From positions 1 to 34,167 of the forward strand of contig NZ_JAHHDX010000001.1 of the NCBI RefSeq assembly GCF_018619335.1: a stretch of 34,167 bases of DNA, in the 5' to 3' direction. Position 1 is the stretch's first letter, and every line of letters starts with the position of its first letter. The notes beneath the pieces were generated by a model that saw nothing but the letters and a program-made list of their open reading frames with translations, was not told the origin of the DNA and did not search any database. Positions 32,803 through 34,167 of the stretch are shown piece by piece. The stretch comes from Alteromonas sp. ALT199 (lineage in GTDB: Bacteria > Pseudomonadota > Gammaproteobacteria > Enterobacterales > Alteromonadaceae). The position numbers and the translations under genes are program-made.

Positions 32803-34071
32803 GTGTATGTGTATGGGTCTTTTCTTCAAAGCCGGATGTATGAGGCTGGTGTTAATTGCATAGACTGTCACAACCCACACACCATGAAGCTGAAAGTACA
32901 AGGTAATGGCCTGTGTTTGCAGTGCCACTCTGCACAAGCATACGAAGGTGAAAAGCACACCAAACATCCTAGTGACAGTGAAGCAAGCCAGTGTGTAAAT
33001 TGTCACATGCCAACGCGCACCTTTATGGGTGTAGACGCCAGACGCGATCATAGCTTTAGCATCCCTACTCCACATGTATCAGCGAAAACCGGCGCGCCTA
33101 ACGCCTGTCTTAACTGCCATGAAGACGACAATGCTTGGGTTTCAAAGCAATTAAATAATTGGTATGGCAGAGATTCGACATTAAATAGCGATGAACAAAA
33201 ATACATTGCTTTTATGCACGGCGAAGCTATGGGTAAAAACGAAATGCTAAGACTTGCCCACGCTAAAACGCTGCCCGTTATAAAGCGTGCGACAGTGGTC
33301 ACAATGCTATCTAGTCGTATCGAAACCCTGACAGATCGAGATCTGAGACCATTTATTAGAAATAAAGAGCCATTGATGAGACTTGCCGCCGCCCAAGCTG
33401 GCAGAGCTCTTCCTGCAGACCAGCGGCTAAAATCATATAAGGGTTTACTGAACGATAAACTTAAGAGTGTTCGCGTCGCCGCTGTTAACAATTTAATTGG
33501 TTTTGGTATTGATTCTGCTGCGTTTAACAAAGCACTGAACGAACTAAAAATATCTAACACTATCAACCAGTGGCGGGGAGAAGGTAATCTCAATCAGAGT
33601 TTAATTGAATACCAATTAGGAAACATTCAAGAAGCAGAAACGCTTTTGAAGCAAGGTATTCAAGCAGACCCGTTCTTTGAAGCTAATTACATTAATCTTG
33701 CTGAACTGTATCGAAGCCAAAATAAAGCAGAGCTTGAAAAACAAACCCTCGAAAAAGCAGTAAAGGCGGTTCCTACTAGCGACATTGTTTACTATTCGCT
33801 GGGAATGCTCAACATCCGCCAACAGAATAAACCGGCTGCAGTTGAATTATTTAAAAAAGCCTCTGAATTAGCACCGACCAATACTCAGAACTGGTACATT
33901 TATGCGCTTGCTCTGGATAATATAGGCAAAACACAAAATGCGATTACCGTGCTAAAAGAGGGGCTTTCGCATACACAAGACAGAAGACTTATAGAGTTGG
34001 GCATGTCTTTTTCACAAAAATTAGGTGACAGAGAAAACTTCATGTATTTCAAATCACTTGCTACCGATTAG
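32803..34071 (+). CDS. multihaem cytochrome c/TPR protein, C-terminal part (continuation of 31838-32794)
   Basis: This frame is the rest of the same cytochrome, giving about 744 codons in all. It opens with VYVYGSFLQSRMYEAGVNC and carries four more CxxCH motifs (CIDCH, CLQCH, CVNCH, CLNCH), for eight haems overall. A region of HEAT-like repeats and then TPRs follows: NQSLIEYQLGNIQEAETLLK, FEANYINLAELYRSQNKAE, DIVYYSLGMLNIRQQNKPA, NWYIYALALDNIGKTQNA. On its own it has no signal peptide and no good ribosome binding site (GTG 32803 sits two bases from AGAGG), so it would not make a functional cytochrome alone. The intact protein would probably work in periplasmic electron transfer. Confidence 0.82.
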   Translation: MYVYGSFLQSRMYEAGVNCIDCHNPHTMKLKVQGNGLCLQCHSAQAYEGEKHTKHPSDSEASQCVNCHMPTRTFMGVDARRDHSFSIPTPHVSAKTGAPNACLNCHEDDNAWVSKQLNNWYGRDSTLNSDEQKYIAFMHGEAMGKNEMLRLAHAKTLPVIKRATVVTMLSSRIETLTDRDLRPFIRNKEPLMRLAAAQAGRALPADQRLKSYKGLLNDKLKSVRVAAVNNLIGFGIDSAAFNKALNELKISNTINQWRGEGNLNQSLIEYQLGNIQEAETLLKQGIQADPFFEANYINLAELYRSQNKAELEKQTLEKAVKAVPTSDIVYYSLGMLNIRQQNKPAAVELFKKASELAPTNTQNWYIYALALDNIGKTQNAITVLKEGLSHTQDRRLIELGMSFSQKLGDRENFMYFKSLATD

Positions 34072-34092
34072 CCTTGCTTCCCAGTAAGGCTA
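34069..34092 (+). terminator. probable terminator after the cytochrome gene
   Basis: TAGCCTT (34069-34075) and AAGGCTA (34086-34092) form a 7-bp stem with a 10-base loop. The TAG stop of the cytochrome gene is the first codon of the stem. The T-run that follows is interrupted (CTAACTCTTTTCTATTTTTC), so termination may be moderate. Confidence 0.5.
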
Positions 34093-34167
34093 CTAACTCT
34101 TTTCTATTTTTCTGAGGCAAAGCTCACATTTATGCATGTAAGGCCTCAAGCTTTTCTCTTTAACGTT

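Noticed and set aside
33048..33593. 181-codon minus-strand frame over the cytochrome C-terminal half
   Set aside because: Antisense to CxxCH motifs and TPRs that clearly define the coding frame.
1..34167. Defence system, prophage, CRISPR array or integrative element
   Set aside because: No nuclease/helicase sets, integrases, transposases, regular repeats or tRNA-flanked attachment sites were seen.

Overview
The window looks like chromosomal DNA of a marine gammaproteobacterium of the Alteromonas type. This is an inference: it rests on moderate GC, on proteins close to enteric/Alteromonadales housekeeping families (FabB, MnmC, YfcL, EpmC, ModF), and on abundant lipoproteins, a large propeller-type hybrid kinase and a multihaem cytochrome. 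No rRNA, tRNA, insertion sequence, integrase, phage gene or CRISPR array was seen. About 30 protein genes are supported.

Layout. 1-577 has no gene, only small inverted repeats. 578-3260: a Pr6Pr-type membrane protein and a divergent class C beta-lactamase-like lipoprotein. 3380-6531: fabB and an acyl-CoA synthetase on the minus strand, fabB sharing a bidirectional terminator with the hydrolase gene. 6755-10231: a kelch-repeat periplasmic protein followed three bases later by mnmC. 10355-12525: a tightly coupled operon of three paralogous FlgO-domain outer-membrane lipoproteins. 12836-16702: small accessory genes (VOC, two GNATs, DUF2938, MerR regulator, M23 peptidase, SDR). 16853-18346: modF-like double ABC ATPase. 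18605-20492: a zinc-starvation operon (COG0523 GTPase plus DUF1826) behind a clear Zur box. 20674-26296: short-chain fatty acid transporter AtoE family and a 1415-residue hybrid sensor kinase. 26544-29152: AhpD-like protein, yfcL, an ATP-NAD kinase-like protein and epmC. 29307-34071: FFLEELY-type protein, thioesterase, retropepsin-like protease and an octahaem cytochrome c/TPR protein split by a frameshift at a C6 run.

How genes fit together. fabB, mnmC, yfcL and epmC are neighbours in enteric genomes. Here they keep that order, but extra genes separate them, so most of 10.3-26.9 kb reads as lineage-specific cargo between conserved anchors. Three regulatory circuits can be read directly: the Zur box in front of the COG0523/DUF1826 operon; a SoxR/MerR-type palindrome inside a 19-bp-spacer promoter reading toward DUF2938, next to the MerR gene; and a weaker PsrA-like palindrome upstream of fabB. 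The most unusual items are the triple FlgO-lipoprotein operon, the oxygenase-like residue pattern in DUF1826, and the frameshifted cytochrome.
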